From: Sphaerisporangium perillae
GTDB lineage: Bacteria; Actinomycetota; Actinomycetes; Streptosporangiales; Streptosporangiaceae
Assembly (NCBI RefSeq): GCF_023276435.1
Contig: NZ_JALLPO010000003.1
Location: 219,560-283,559, forward strand
DNA length: 64,000 nucleotides
Direction of reading: 5' to 3'
Part shown: piece after piece, positions 1-7,470 of the stretch
How positions within the stretch are numbered: position 1 is the first letter of the stretch
Layout of the letters: every line of letters starts with the position of its first letter
Translations under genes and position numbers: made by a program
The notes under the pieces: generated by a model
Seen by the model: only the letters and a program-made list of their open reading frames with translations
The model's database searches: none
What the model was told of the DNA's origin: nothing

Positions 1-304
1 CGTCGAGCAGCCATTTAAGGCCCCGCTCGAAGTTGTCATCCGCCGCGCGGACGCCGCCGGCCGGCAGCGGCGCGAGGTTGGGATACTCGCCGCTCGCCAT
101 CAACTCGGCGAGGTAGGGCCGCGGGAGCGCGTCGCGTTCTTCCCCGCTCACCCCGTCACAGCGCGGCCCCTCGATCTCCACGACCTCGCGGACGACGTGA
201 CGCCACCGCCTGCGTCCCGGGTGACGTGTGCCGCCGGAGCAGCGCTCATCCGGTGCGAAATATGGCCATTTACAGATAAATGTCTCTTTCGCTCGAAAGC
301 AGTG
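1..304 (-). pseudogene. TetR-family regulator remnant, C-terminal part only, runs off left edge
   Basis: Read leftward, this open frame carries PRPYLAELMASGEYPN followed by DDNFERGLKWLLD near the window edge. That pattern is typical of the C-terminal ligand-binding tail of TetR/AcrR repressors. The frame is closed upstream by a stop at 305-307, and the intervening part (including ICKWPYFAPDERC) does not look like a TetR helix-turn-helix head. The only plausible starts are GTG at 181 or internal codons, so no DNA-binding domain can be encoded here. I read it as a decayed or truncated regulator; its last few residues lie outside the window. A frameshift joining an out-of-frame head was not seen. 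Confidence 0.5.
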
Positions 305-430
305 TTACGAGAAGTTGTGTCTGTTGCTGGTGATTCGAGAGTTATAGTGGTGGCTTTGGTGGTTGCGGAGTAATTCCTGGCCGGTCACTCGTGGAACGCC
401 TGGTCGCTCCATGCTTCATAGGGGGCACAC
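305..430 (+). other. AT-richer leader upstream of the ATP-grasp gene
   Basis: This non-coding stretch is clearly richer in A and T than its surroundings, especially 255-385, and precedes the 431 gene. A TATAGT hexamer lies at 343-348 and TTGCTG at 324-329, but their 13-nt spacing is too short for a normal sigma-70 promoter, so I do not call one. A purine-rich AGGGGG run at 420-425 could serve as the ribosome binding site for the GTG at 431. Confidence 0.35.
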
Positions 431-1753
431 GTGGGAAGCGCGGCGATCGAGGCGGACCGCTCCGTCCCCGCCTTGATCGTCAAAATCGGGCACTACCCCC
501 TGCACCACGGCGGGGTGGGCGCGATCCGCAGCCTCGGCCGCCTCGGCGTCCCCATGTACGCGGTCACCGAGGACCGGTACACCCCGGCCGCCGCCTCCCG
601 CTACCTCACCGGCGCCTTCGTCTGGCCGACGACCGGCCTGGAGGAGGGCGAGCGGCTGGTCGAAGGGCTGCTCGACATCGGGCGGCGCATCGGGCGGCCC
701 ACCGTGCTGATCCCCACCGACGAGGAAGCGGCCGTCCTCATCGCCGAGCACGGCGACGAGCTGCGCGACCGCTTCCTGTTCCCCGCCGTGGACCCCGCGC
801 TGCCCCGCATGCTCGCGAGCAAGCGCGGCCTGCACGAGCTGTGCGAGCAGTACGGGGCGCCGACACCCGGGGCGGCGTTCCCCGCCTCCTACGACGAGGT
901 CGCCCGGTACGCCGCCGAGGCGCGCTTCCCCGTGGTCGCCAAGAACCTCGAGGCCTTCGAACGGCGCAGGGCCCCCGTCGTCGGCGGCACCACCCGCCTG
1001 GACGACGCCGAGCAGCTGCTGGCACTCGCGCGGATGTGGGGCGACGCGCCCAGCGTGATCCTCCAGGACTACCTGCCCCGCGAGGAGGCGGAGGACTGGA
1101 TCGTCCACCTGTACTGCGACGCCAACTCCGCCTGCCTGGTCCGCTTCACCGGCGTCAAGGTGCGCTCCTGGCCCCCACACGCGGGCATGACCGCCTGCGC
1201 CTACGCCGTCCCGAACCCCGCCCTGGCCGACCTGGCCACCCGCTTCATCAAGGACATCGGCTTCCAGGGCGTCGCCGACCTCGACTGGCGGTACGACCGC
1301 CGTGACGGGCGGTACAAGCTGCTGGACTTCAACCCGCGCATGGGCGCGCAGTTCCGGCTGTTCGAGACCGAGGCGGGCGTCGACGTCGTCCGCGCCCTGC
1401 ACCTGGACCTCACCGGCCGCGAGGTGCCTGCGTCGGCACAGATCGACGGGCGCCGCATGGTCGTGGAGAATATCGACCTGCCGGCGCTGCTGGCCTACCG
1501 GCGCAGCGGCTACACCACCCCGTCCGCGCCGGCCCGGGCCAGCGGTACCGAGCTGGCGTGGGTGGCGCGCGACGACCCGCGTCCGTTCTTCATGATGATC
1601 GTCCGATTCATCGGACCCGGGTTCGCGCATCTGCTCCAGATGTGGCGCTCCCGGCGCCGTCCCAACCCGGCGGCCCGGGGACACGGCCTGCGCGCCCTTC
1701 CCACCGTCCTCGCCGGCCGCCTCCGCCGTGTCACCAGAAAGGGTGCAGCATGA
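431..1753 (+). CDS. ATP-grasp domain protein (carboxylate-amine ligase type)
   Basis: A 440-residue protein starting at GTG after an AGGGGG run. ATP-grasp enzymes join a carboxylate to an amine or thiol through an acyl-phosphate. Seen here are a pre-ATP-grasp region with a nucleotide-like start (VGAIRSLGRLGVPMYAV), a VVAKN lysine strand near residue 163, and a metal-binding DFNPRMGAQ motif near residue 300, which is the D-x-N signature. The C-terminal 80 residues are basic and end in RRVTRKGAA, with a hydrophobic patch (FFMMIVRFIGPGF) that might contact membrane. It overlaps the next gene by 4 nt (ATGA), so the two products are probably made together. Substrates cannot be read from the sequence. 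Confidence 0.75.
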   Translation: MGSAAIEADRSVPALIVKIGHYPLHHGGVGAIRSLGRLGVPMYAVTEDRYTPAAASRYLTGAFVWPTTGLEEGERLVEGLLDIGRRIGRPTVLIPTDEEAAVLIAEHGDELRDRFLFPAVDPALPRMLASKRGLHELCEQYGAPTPGAAFPASYDEVARYAAEARFPVVAKNLEAFERRRAPVVGGTTRLDDAEQLLALARMWGDAPSVILQDYLPREEAEDWIVHLYCDANSACLVRFTGVKVRSWPPHAGMTACAYAVPNPALADLATRFIKDIGFQGVADLDWRYDRRDGRYKLLDFNPRMGAQFRLFETEAGVDVVRALHLDLTGREVPASAQIDGRRMVVENIDLPALLAYRRSGYTTPSAPARASGTELAWVARDDPRPFFMMIVRFIGPGFAHLLQMWRSRRRPNPAARGHGLRALPTVLAGRLRRVTRKGAA

Positions 1754-2904
1754 CCCCCGTCGTCGTCATCGGAGCCGGGCCCTACGGTCTGTCCACCACC
1801 GCGCACCTGCGTGGGCGTGGCCTCGACGTGCGCACCTTCGGCTCGCCCATGGCGAGCTGGCGCGAGCAGATGCCCGCCGGCATGCGCCTGAAGTCGACGC
1901 CCAGCGCCTCCAGCATGTCGGCCCCCGCCCCCGGGCACACCCTCGCCGCCTACCTCGCCGAGACGGGCCTGCCCGCGCTCGGCGAGCACGACACCGTGCC
2001 CGTCGAGCAGTTCGTGGACTACGGCATGTGGTTCCAGTCGCGGCTCGTGAGCGACGTCGAGCAGGTGCGGGTGGCCTCCCTCGACGAGGAGGGCGGGCGG
2101 TTCCACCTCAAGCTCGACTCCGGCGAGGAGTTGGAGACCGCGAAGGTGGTGGTCGCCAGCGGCCTGACCGGCTTCGCGCACGTGCCCGAGGAACTGCGCG
2201 CGCTGGAGCCGGGTCTGGTGACGCACTCCTCCGAGCACGCCGACCTGACCCCGTTCGCCGGCCGCGACGTCGTGGTGGTCGGCGCCGGCCAGTCGGCCCT
2301 GGAGACCGCCGCGCTGCTGCACGAGGCCGGCGCGTCGGTGCGGATCCTCGCCCGGCGCGAGGTCCGCTGGGGCGGCGACCCCACGCAGGGCAGGCGGCTC
2401 GCGCCCGACACCTGCCTCGGCCCCTCCTGGGCGCTGTACGCGTTCGCCAACCTGGCGCCGACGTTCCGGTTCCTGCCGGCCGAGACCCGGCTGCACCTGG
2501 TGAAGAGGGTGCTCGGCCCGCTCGGATCGTGGTGGCTGAGGGACCGCGTCGTCGGCGGCGTGCCGATCACCCCCGGCACGCGCCTGCTCGGCGCCCGGGA
2601 GTCCGGCGGCAAGGTGCTGCTCGCCACCGCCTCCGGCGCGTTCACCGCCGACCACGTGATCGCCGCCACCGGCTACCAGGTGAACCTCGACGCGCTGGAC
2701 TTCCTCGGCTCCGGCGTACGCGCCCGGCTGGCCAGGGCGGGCGGCTTCCCCCGGCTGAACGGCGGCTTCGAATCGTCGGTCCCCGGGCTGTACTTCACCG
2801 GCCTGCCGGCGGCGGCGAGCTTCGGCCCGCTGCTGCGGTTCGTGTGCGGCACCGAGTTCGCCTCCCCCCGGCTCGCCGGCGCCCTCGCCGCCACCCTCCG
2901 CTGA
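1750..2904 (+). CDS. FAD-dependent NAD(P)-binding oxidoreductase, flavin monooxygenase-like
   Basis: A 384-residue flavoprotein whose ATG overlaps the stop of the ATP-grasp gene. It opens with the FAD dinucleotide fingerprint VVVIGAGPYGLS at residues 4-15 and has a second Rossmann fingerprint DVVVVGAGQSALE near residue 175 for NAD(P)H. An ATG-type motif (VIAATGYQVN) lies near residue 305. This two-fold architecture is that of class B flavin monooxygenases and the lysine/ornithine N-hydroxylase superfamily. The pairing with an ATP-grasp ligase suggests oxidation and ligation of one small molecule, but no product is evident. It ends only 4 nt from the convergent aldehyde dehydrogenase. Confidence 0.78.
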   Translation: MTPVVVIGAGPYGLSTTAHLRGRGLDVRTFGSPMASWREQMPAGMRLKSTPSASSMSAPAPGHTLAAYLAETGLPALGEHDTVPVEQFVDYGMWFQSRLVSDVEQVRVASLDEEGGRFHLKLDSGEELETAKVVVASGLTGFAHVPEELRALEPGLVTHSSEHADLTPFAGRDVVVVGAGQSALETAALLHEAGASVRILARREVRWGGDPTQGRRLAPDTCLGPSWALYAFANLAPTFRFLPAETRLHLVKRVLGPLGSWWLRDRVVGGVPITPGTRLLGARESGGKVLLATASGAFTADHVIAATGYQVNLDALDFLGSGVRARLARAGGFPRLNGGFESSVPGLYFTGLPAAASFGPLLRFVCGTEFASPRLAGALAATLR

Positions 2905-2908
2905 CACC

Positions 2909-4450
2909 TCACGTAGAGGGCAACAGCGTGTAGCCGGGGAAGTTGCCCGGCAGGCGCTCGCCGTCCGGGCCGAGGGTGACGGCCCGCACCAGCAGCTCGC
3001 CTCCGACGAACGCGCCCCGCCAGGACGCGCCGAGACCGCCGAACAGCTCCTCGCGGTCGCCGCGCGAGCGGGGCGCGTTGATCCCCACCTTGAACGCGCG
3101 GACCTCGCCAGCCAGCCGGCGGGCGGTCTCCTCCTCGTCGCAGGAGATGGTGGCCACCAGCGCCCCGTTGCTGGCGTTCATGGCCGCCAGGAACTCGGCC
3201 TCGGTGTCCACCGGCACGACGGTGTCGACCGGGCCGAACGGCTCGGCGTGGCCGAGCGGAGAGGAGCCCGGCGGCGCGAGAAGCGCCACCGGCGCCAGGT
3301 AGGCGGAGGTGTCCTGGCCGGGAAGGAACCTGCCGTCCTCGAGCGAGCCCCGGTAGAGGGGGACGCCGCCCCGGGCGACGGCCTCGTCCACCTGGTCTGC
3401 CAGCTCCTTGGCCTTCGTGCTGTTGATCAGCGGCCCGAAGTCGAGCTCGGGCAGCGGGTCGGCGGGATCCTCCACGGCCAGCGGATGGCCGAAGCGCACC
3501 GAGCCGACGGCCGACAGGTAGGCCGAGAGGAACTCGTGGAACAGCGAGCGCTGCACCACGAACCGGGGATAGGCGGTGCAACGCTGCTTGGCGTAGTCGA
3601 AGGTCTTCCGCAGCTGACCCGCCAGCAGGTCCCAGCCGCCGTACTCCCAGACGCCCCAGCAGTTGAGCCCCTCCTGCTCCAGGACGTGCCGGCGGTCCAG
3701 GCCGGCGAGCGAGGCCGCGACCTGCGCACCGGCGCCCCGGCCCCCGACGAATGAGACGCATCCGAGGTCCGGGCCGCGCACCAGCGCCGGGGACAGCTCG
3801 CCTCCCCCGCCGCTCACCAGCGTCACCGGCAGGCCCTCGTGGACGGCGAGCGCGCAGGCCAGCGTGAGGCACGCCAGCCCGCCGTCGGTGGGCGTCTTGG
3901 CGATGACGGCGTTGCCCGCCAGGGCCTGCACGAGCATGGCGTGCATGAGCACGCTCATCGGATAGTTCCAGCTGGCGATGTTGCTGACCGGGCCGTTCAG
4001 CGGGCCGCGGCCGTCCAGCATGCCGTCGATCTCGGCGACGTACCAGCGGACGCCCTCGACGCACCGGTCGACGTCCGCGCACGCGGCCTTCCACGGCTTG
4101 CCGATCTCCCACACCAGCAGCAGCGCCAGCAGGTCGCGGTGGGCCTCGATCGCGTCGAGCGCGGCCGTGACCCGCGCGGCGCGCTCCCGCAGCGGCACAT
4201 GGCGCCACTCCCGGTGCTCGTCGACGCTCGCGCGCACCGCCTTGAAGGCGGCCGGCCGGTCGAGGCGGGGCGGCCCGGCCAGGACGGTGCCGTCGACCGG
4301 GGAGAAGTCCGGCGCCGGCCGGCCGTCCCGCCGCCAGCGGCCTCCCCACCGGTTGAGCACGCGATCGTCGTGGAACGCCTCGGGCGCCGCCGAGCGGCAC
4401 CGTTCGTAGGCGTCGGACCAGGAGGTGGCGGGTTTGAGCACGAGCGACAT
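2909..4450 (-). CDS. Aldehyde dehydrogenase superfamily protein
   Basis: A 513-residue member of the NAD(P)-dependent aldehyde dehydrogenase superfamily. Recognisable parts are the SNIASWNYPMSV segment, the cofactor strand NAVIAKTP, a glutamate in VLEQEGLNCWG (equivalent to LELGGK) and the nucleophile in QRCTAYPR, so both catalytic residues are present. The motifs are unusual for the family: LEQEG replaces LELGG and AKQRC replaces xxGQxC. It lies 15 nt downstream of the glyoxylate carboligase gene on the same strand, so a two-gene operon is likely. Glyoxylate, tartronate semialdehyde or another C2/C3 aldehyde are plausible substrates by context only. No CoA-acylating signature was identified. 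Confidence 0.8.
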   Translation of the reverse strand: MSLVLKPATSWSDAYERCRSAAPEAFHDDRVLNRWGGRWRRDGRPAPDFSPVDGTVLAGPPRLDRPAAFKAVRASVDEHREWRHVPLRERAARVTAALDAIEAHRDLLALLLVWEIGKPWKAACADVDRCVEGVRWYVAEIDGMLDGRGPLNGPVSNIASWNYPMSVLMHAMLVQALAGNAVIAKTPTDGGLACLTLACALAVHEGLPVTLVSGGGGELSPALVRGPDLGCVSFVGGRGAGAQVAASLAGLDRRHVLEQEGLNCWGVWEYGGWDLLAGQLRKTFDYAKQRCTAYPRFVVQRSLFHEFLSAYLSAVGSVRFGHPLAVEDPADPLPELDFGPLINSTKAKELADQVDEAVARGGVPLYRGSLEDGRFLPGQDTSAYLAPVALLAPPGSSPLGHAEPFGPVDTVVPVDTEAEFLAAMNASNGALVATISCDEEETARRLAGEVRAFKVGINAPRSRGDREELFGGLGASWRGAFVGGELLVRAVTLGPDGERLPGNFPGYTLLPST

Positions 4451-4465
4451 GTGGTGCCTCCTCAG

Positions 4466-6190
4466 TCAGTCCGACCAGTCGACGGCGAGCGCCATCTCGG
4501 GGAGCGGCTCGTACTCGGTGATCGCGTCGAGGGACGGGCCCATGGCGGCGTTGGCCTCCCGTTCGACCATCACCTCGACGAGCACGGGGAGCCGCTCCCG
4601 CTCCGCCGTGCCGCTCGCCCAGGCCAGGGCGCCCGCCAGATCGCCGGGAGCCTCGACCTTCCTCGCCGGGCAGCCGAAGGCCTCCATGAGCTTGACGTGG
4701 TCGATGCCGCCCTCGCCGTAGTGCAGGTCGACCGCGTAGTTCATGTCGTAGGGCATCTCCGCCTGCCGGATCAGCCCGAGATACTCGTTGTTGATCATCA
4801 CGATCACGAAGGGGATGCGGTACTGGGCCGCCACCGCGATCTCCTCCATGAGGAACTGGAAGGAGTAGTCGCCGACGACGGCCACGACCTGCCGGTCAGG
4901 ATGGGCGCACTTGACCCCGATCGCCGCGGGGATCTCCCAGCCGAGCGGCCCCGCCTGGCCGCAGACCAGGTAGCGGCGGGGCAGATAGGTCTTCTGGAAC
5001 TGGCCCGACCAGATCTGGTAGAGCCCGATGGCGGTGACGAACGTGGTGTCCCTGCCGAAGAACTCGTTGATCTCCTTGAAGACCCGGGGCGGCTTGATGG
5101 GCACGTCGTCGAAGTCGTCGCGCCGGGACAGCGTCCCGCGCAGCTCCGCGACCCGCCGCGGCCAGCGTCCCGCCTTGCGGGGCGGCCCGGTGCGGCGGGC
5201 CTCGTCGACCATCGCCAGCAGCGCCGGTCTGGCGTGCCCCACCACACCGAGATCGGGCTCGAAGACCCGGCCGATCTGCGTGGGCTCGATGTCCACGTGG
5301 ATGAAACGGCGCCCGCGCCGGTAGGTCTCCAGATCTCCGGTGTGCCGGTCGCCGAACCGCGCTCCGACGGCCAGCACCAGATCGCTCTCCAGGAACGCGG
5401 CGTTGCCCCAGCGCGTCTGGGTCTGGGTGCCGGCCATCCCGGCGAACAGCGGGTGGTCCTCGGGGAAGGCGCCCTTCCCCATGAGCGTCACCTGGACCGG
5501 CACCTGCAGATGCTCGGCGAGCGTGCGCAACTCGCACGCGGCGTCGGCGATGACCACGCCGCCACCGGCCAGGATCATCGGCCGCCGCGCCTCGGCGAGC
5601 ATGCTCATCGCCGCCCGCACGAACGTCGGAGGCGGCGCCGGCATGTCCACCGGGAAGGGCTCGTCGAGCTCCTCGTCGTACAGGCACGTGCCGCGTTGCA
5701 CGTCGATCGGCAGATCGATGAGCACCGGCCCGGGGCGGCCGGACCGCGCGACGCGGAACGCCTCGCGGAAGACCCACGGCGCCTGCGCGGGCTCCTTGAG
5801 CTGCACCGCCCACTTGGTGACCGGCCTGGCGATCTCCACGATGTCCACCGCCTGGAACGACTCCTGGTGGAGCTTGCCGCGTGGAGCCTGCCCGGTGACG
5901 CAGATCATCGGGATGGAGTCGGCGAGCGCGGTGTACAACCCGGTGATCATGTTGGTGCCCGCCGGGCCCGAGGTGCCCAGGCAGACGCCGACGTTGCCGG
6001 TGACCCGGGCCCAGCCGTCGGCGGCGTGCGTGCCGCCCTCCTCGTGGCGCACGGTGATGTGCCGGATCGAGCTTTTCCGCATCGCGGCGTACAGGGGGAG
6101 GATCGCCGCGCCGGGGATGCCGAAGACGGTGTCGACGCCCTCGGATTCCAGAACGGCGACGACGGCCTCCATGCAGGGCATCCGCTTCAT
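4466..6190 (-). CDS. gcl: Glyoxylate carboligase (tartronate-semialdehyde synthase), Glu-containing variant
   Basis: A 574-residue ThDP enzyme that by family condenses two glyoxylates to tartronate semialdehyde and CO2. Similarity to E. coli Gcl is high along the whole chain: FGIPGAAI, CLGTSGPAGTNMITG, VTGQAPRGKLHQESFQAVDI, HVDIEPTQIGRVFEPDLG, CGQAGPLGWEIPAA and NNEYLGLIRQ. The ThDP motif is GDYSFQF with NNEYL. Start ATG at 6190 is preferred because AAGGAG (6196-6201) lies 5 nt upstream; GTG at 6193 is only 2 nt from it. Odd point: Val51 of E. coli Gcl is replaced by Glu50 in RHEEGG. The gene sits just below a hairpin-rich element. Acetolactate synthase is less likely. Confidence 0.88.
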   Translation of the reverse strand: MKRMPCMEAVVAVLESEGVDTVFGIPGAAILPLYAAMRKSSIRHITVRHEEGGTHAADGWARVTGNVGVCLGTSGPAGTNMITGLYTALADSIPMICVTGQAPRGKLHQESFQAVDIVEIARPVTKWAVQLKEPAQAPWVFREAFRVARSGRPGPVLIDLPIDVQRGTCLYDEELDEPFPVDMPAPPPTFVRAAMSMLAEARRPMILAGGGVVIADAACELRTLAEHLQVPVQVTLMGKGAFPEDHPLFAGMAGTQTQTRWGNAAFLESDLVLAVGARFGDRHTGDLETYRRGRRFIHVDIEPTQIGRVFEPDLGVVGHARPALLAMVDEARRTGPPRKAGRWPRRVAELRGTLSRRDDFDDVPIKPPRVFKEINEFFGRDTTFVTAIGLYQIWSGQFQKTYLPRRYLVCGQAGPLGWEIPAAIGVKCAHPDRQVVAVVGDYSFQFLMEEIAVAAQYRIPFVIVMINNEYLGLIRQAEMPYDMNYAVDLHYGEGGIDHVKLMEAFGCPARKVEAPGDLAGALAWASGTAERERLPVLVEVMVEREANAAMGPSLDAITEYEPLPEMALAVDWSD

Positions 6191-6195
6191 CACAT

Positions 6196-6457
6196 CTCCT
6201 TGAGCGTGGAGACTCCCGCTTTCGAGCGGGAGAGGAAACGCGGCGCGATGCCGCGGAGTTCGGTAACGTGTTCGACGGTGGGGATGACCAAGTCACCCAA
6301 CGCGTGACCAGGAGTGTCCTGGCCGCCGGGCCGGCGGACAGGTGAAACGCCTGTGGAGTTGGCGTAAGACCTCAAAGAGAATCCTCTCTGGCGGGCGACC
6401 GGCGGTGCAGCAGGAAGATCCACGGGTGACCGTGGAATCCCCTCCCTTCAGGGAGGG
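6196..6457. mobile_element. Hairpin-rich element resembling IS200/IS605 ends or a non-autonomous PATE
   Basis: The non-coding gap between gcl and the reductase gene holds a chain of hairpins. An 8-bp stem with a TTCG loop lies at 6213-6232 (CTCCCGCT paired with AGCGGGAG). Further stems are CCAGGA/TCCTGG (6308-6322) and ACAGG/CCTGT (6338-6354). At the other end are CCACGG/CCGTGG with a GTGA loop (6420-6435) and CCCTCCC/GGGAGGG with a TTCA loop (6440-6457). Terminal subpalindromes like the last one flank IS200/IS605-family elements and form the tail of TnpB omega RNAs. A 77-codon frame on the minus strand (6423 to 6190) crosses the element but has no transposase or nuclease motif. I infer a decayed or non-autonomous element; a plain structured leader is the alternative. 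Confidence 0.4.
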
Positions 6458-6464
6458 AAGGAGG

Positions 6465-7343
6465 TCAGGTGTTCAGCCTTTCGATCACCTTGAGCAGCGC
6501 GGAGTGGTCGAGCGAGCCGTGCCCCTGCGCCTTGGCGGCGGCCATGAGCTCGGCGACGACGCCGGTGAGCGGAAGCGCGACGCCCGCGCGACGCGCCGCG
6601 GCGATCGCGATCCCCATGTCCTTGTGGTGCAGGTCGATCCGGAAGCCGGGGGCGAACTCCCGCTTGATCATGGAGTGCCGGCGCAGTTCGAGGATCCGGG
6701 AGCCCGCCAGCCCGCCCGCGAGCACGTCCAGCCCGCTCTCGGGGTCGACCCCCGAGGCCTCCAGCAGGATGATCGCCTCGGCGACCAGCCCGTAGATGCC
6801 GCCCACGACGAGCTGGTTGGCCGCCTTGACGGTCTGCCCCGCGCCGGAGGGGCCGACGTGCCGGAGCGTCGTGCCGAGCACCGCCAGCAGCGGGCGCACC
6901 GCCTCGTAGTCGTCCGGGTCGCCCCCGACCATGATCGAAAGCGTCCCGTCGATCGCGCCCCGCTCGCCTCCGCTGACCGGCGCGTCCAGCGGCCTGATGC
7001 CCTTGATCGTCGCGGCCTGCGCCACCCGGAGGGAGGTCTCGGGCTTGATCGTGCTCATGTCCACGTGGAACATGCCGGGCCTGCCGTGCTCGAGCAGCCC
7101 GTCGGCGCCGAAGGCCACCTCCTCGACCTGCGGCGAGTCCGGCAGCATGGTGATCACGACGTCCGCCCCGGCGACCGCCTCCGGCACCGACGCGGCCCCC
7201 TTGCCGCCGACGTCGATCAGCCGCCGCACACCCTCAGGGCTCAGGTCGTACCCGGTCACCACGTACCCCGCCCTGACCAGGTTCGCCGCCATCGGCCCAC
7301 CCATGATCCCAAGCCCGACGAACGCGGCGTTCACAACGCCCAC
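6465..7343 (-). CDS. garR: Tartronate semialdehyde reductase (2-hydroxy-3-oxopropionate reductase)
   Basis: A 292-residue beta-hydroxyacid dehydrogenase expected to reduce tartronate semialdehyde to D-glycerate with NAD(P)H. It shows the Rossmann motif FVGLGIMGGPMA, the substrate-binding DAPVSGGERGA near residue 122, and the catalytic lysine in GQTVKAANQLVVGG near residue 172. These match GarR/GlxR. Start GTG at 7343 gives MGVVNAAFVG; GTG at 7334 (MNAAFVG) aligns better with family N-termini and is equally possible. It lies in one direction with gcl below and the isomerase gene above, giving a complete glyoxylate-to-glycerate branch. No glycerate kinase is in the window. Confidence 0.9.
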   Translation of the reverse strand: MGVVNAAFVGLGIMGGPMAANLVRAGYVVTGYDLSPEGVRRLIDVGGKGAASVPEAVAGADVVITMLPDSPQVEEVAFGADGLLEHGRPGMFHVDMSTIKPETSLRVAQAATIKGIRPLDAPVSGGERGAIDGTLSIMVGGDPDDYEAVRPLLAVLGTTLRHVGPSGAGQTVKAANQLVVGGIYGLVAEAIILLEASGVDPESGLDVLAGGLAGSRILELRRHSMIKREFAPGFRIDLHHKDMGIAIAAARRAGVALPLTGVVAELMAAAKAQGHGSLDHSALLKVIERLNT

Positions 7344-7362
7344 CCCACCCGCACGACACCCA

Positions 7363-7382
7363 GGCGCCCTCGGCCCGGCGCC
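7363..7382 (-). terminator. Hairpin between isomerase and reductase genes
   Basis: A perfect GGCGCC/GGCGCC self-complementary pair around an 8-nt loop lies in the 127-nt spacer downstream of the isomerase gene. There is no clear U-tract, so it may be a weak terminator or a processing stem. Confidence 0.3.
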
Positions 7383-7470
7383 CCACCCCCGTCACACACA
7401 AGCGGCCGTTCCTCGCACTTGTTCGTTCCTCGGTCAGGGCACCGGCGCGCCGGAGCACTTCTCATCCTGT

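Noticed and set aside
324..348. Sigma-70 promoter before the ATP-grasp gene
   Set aside because: TTGCTG and TATAGT are only 13 nt apart, too close for a normal promoter.
3839..6307. An 822-codon open frame opposite gcl and the aldehyde dehydrogenase
   Set aside because: It is the antisense shadow of two well-supported genes; composition is Arg/His/Gly-rich with no domain.
6190..6423. 77-codon minus-strand frame between gcl and garR as a transposase fragment
   Set aside because: No recognisable TnpA or TnpB motif. The hairpins alone support the mobile-element idea, so I did not call a gene.
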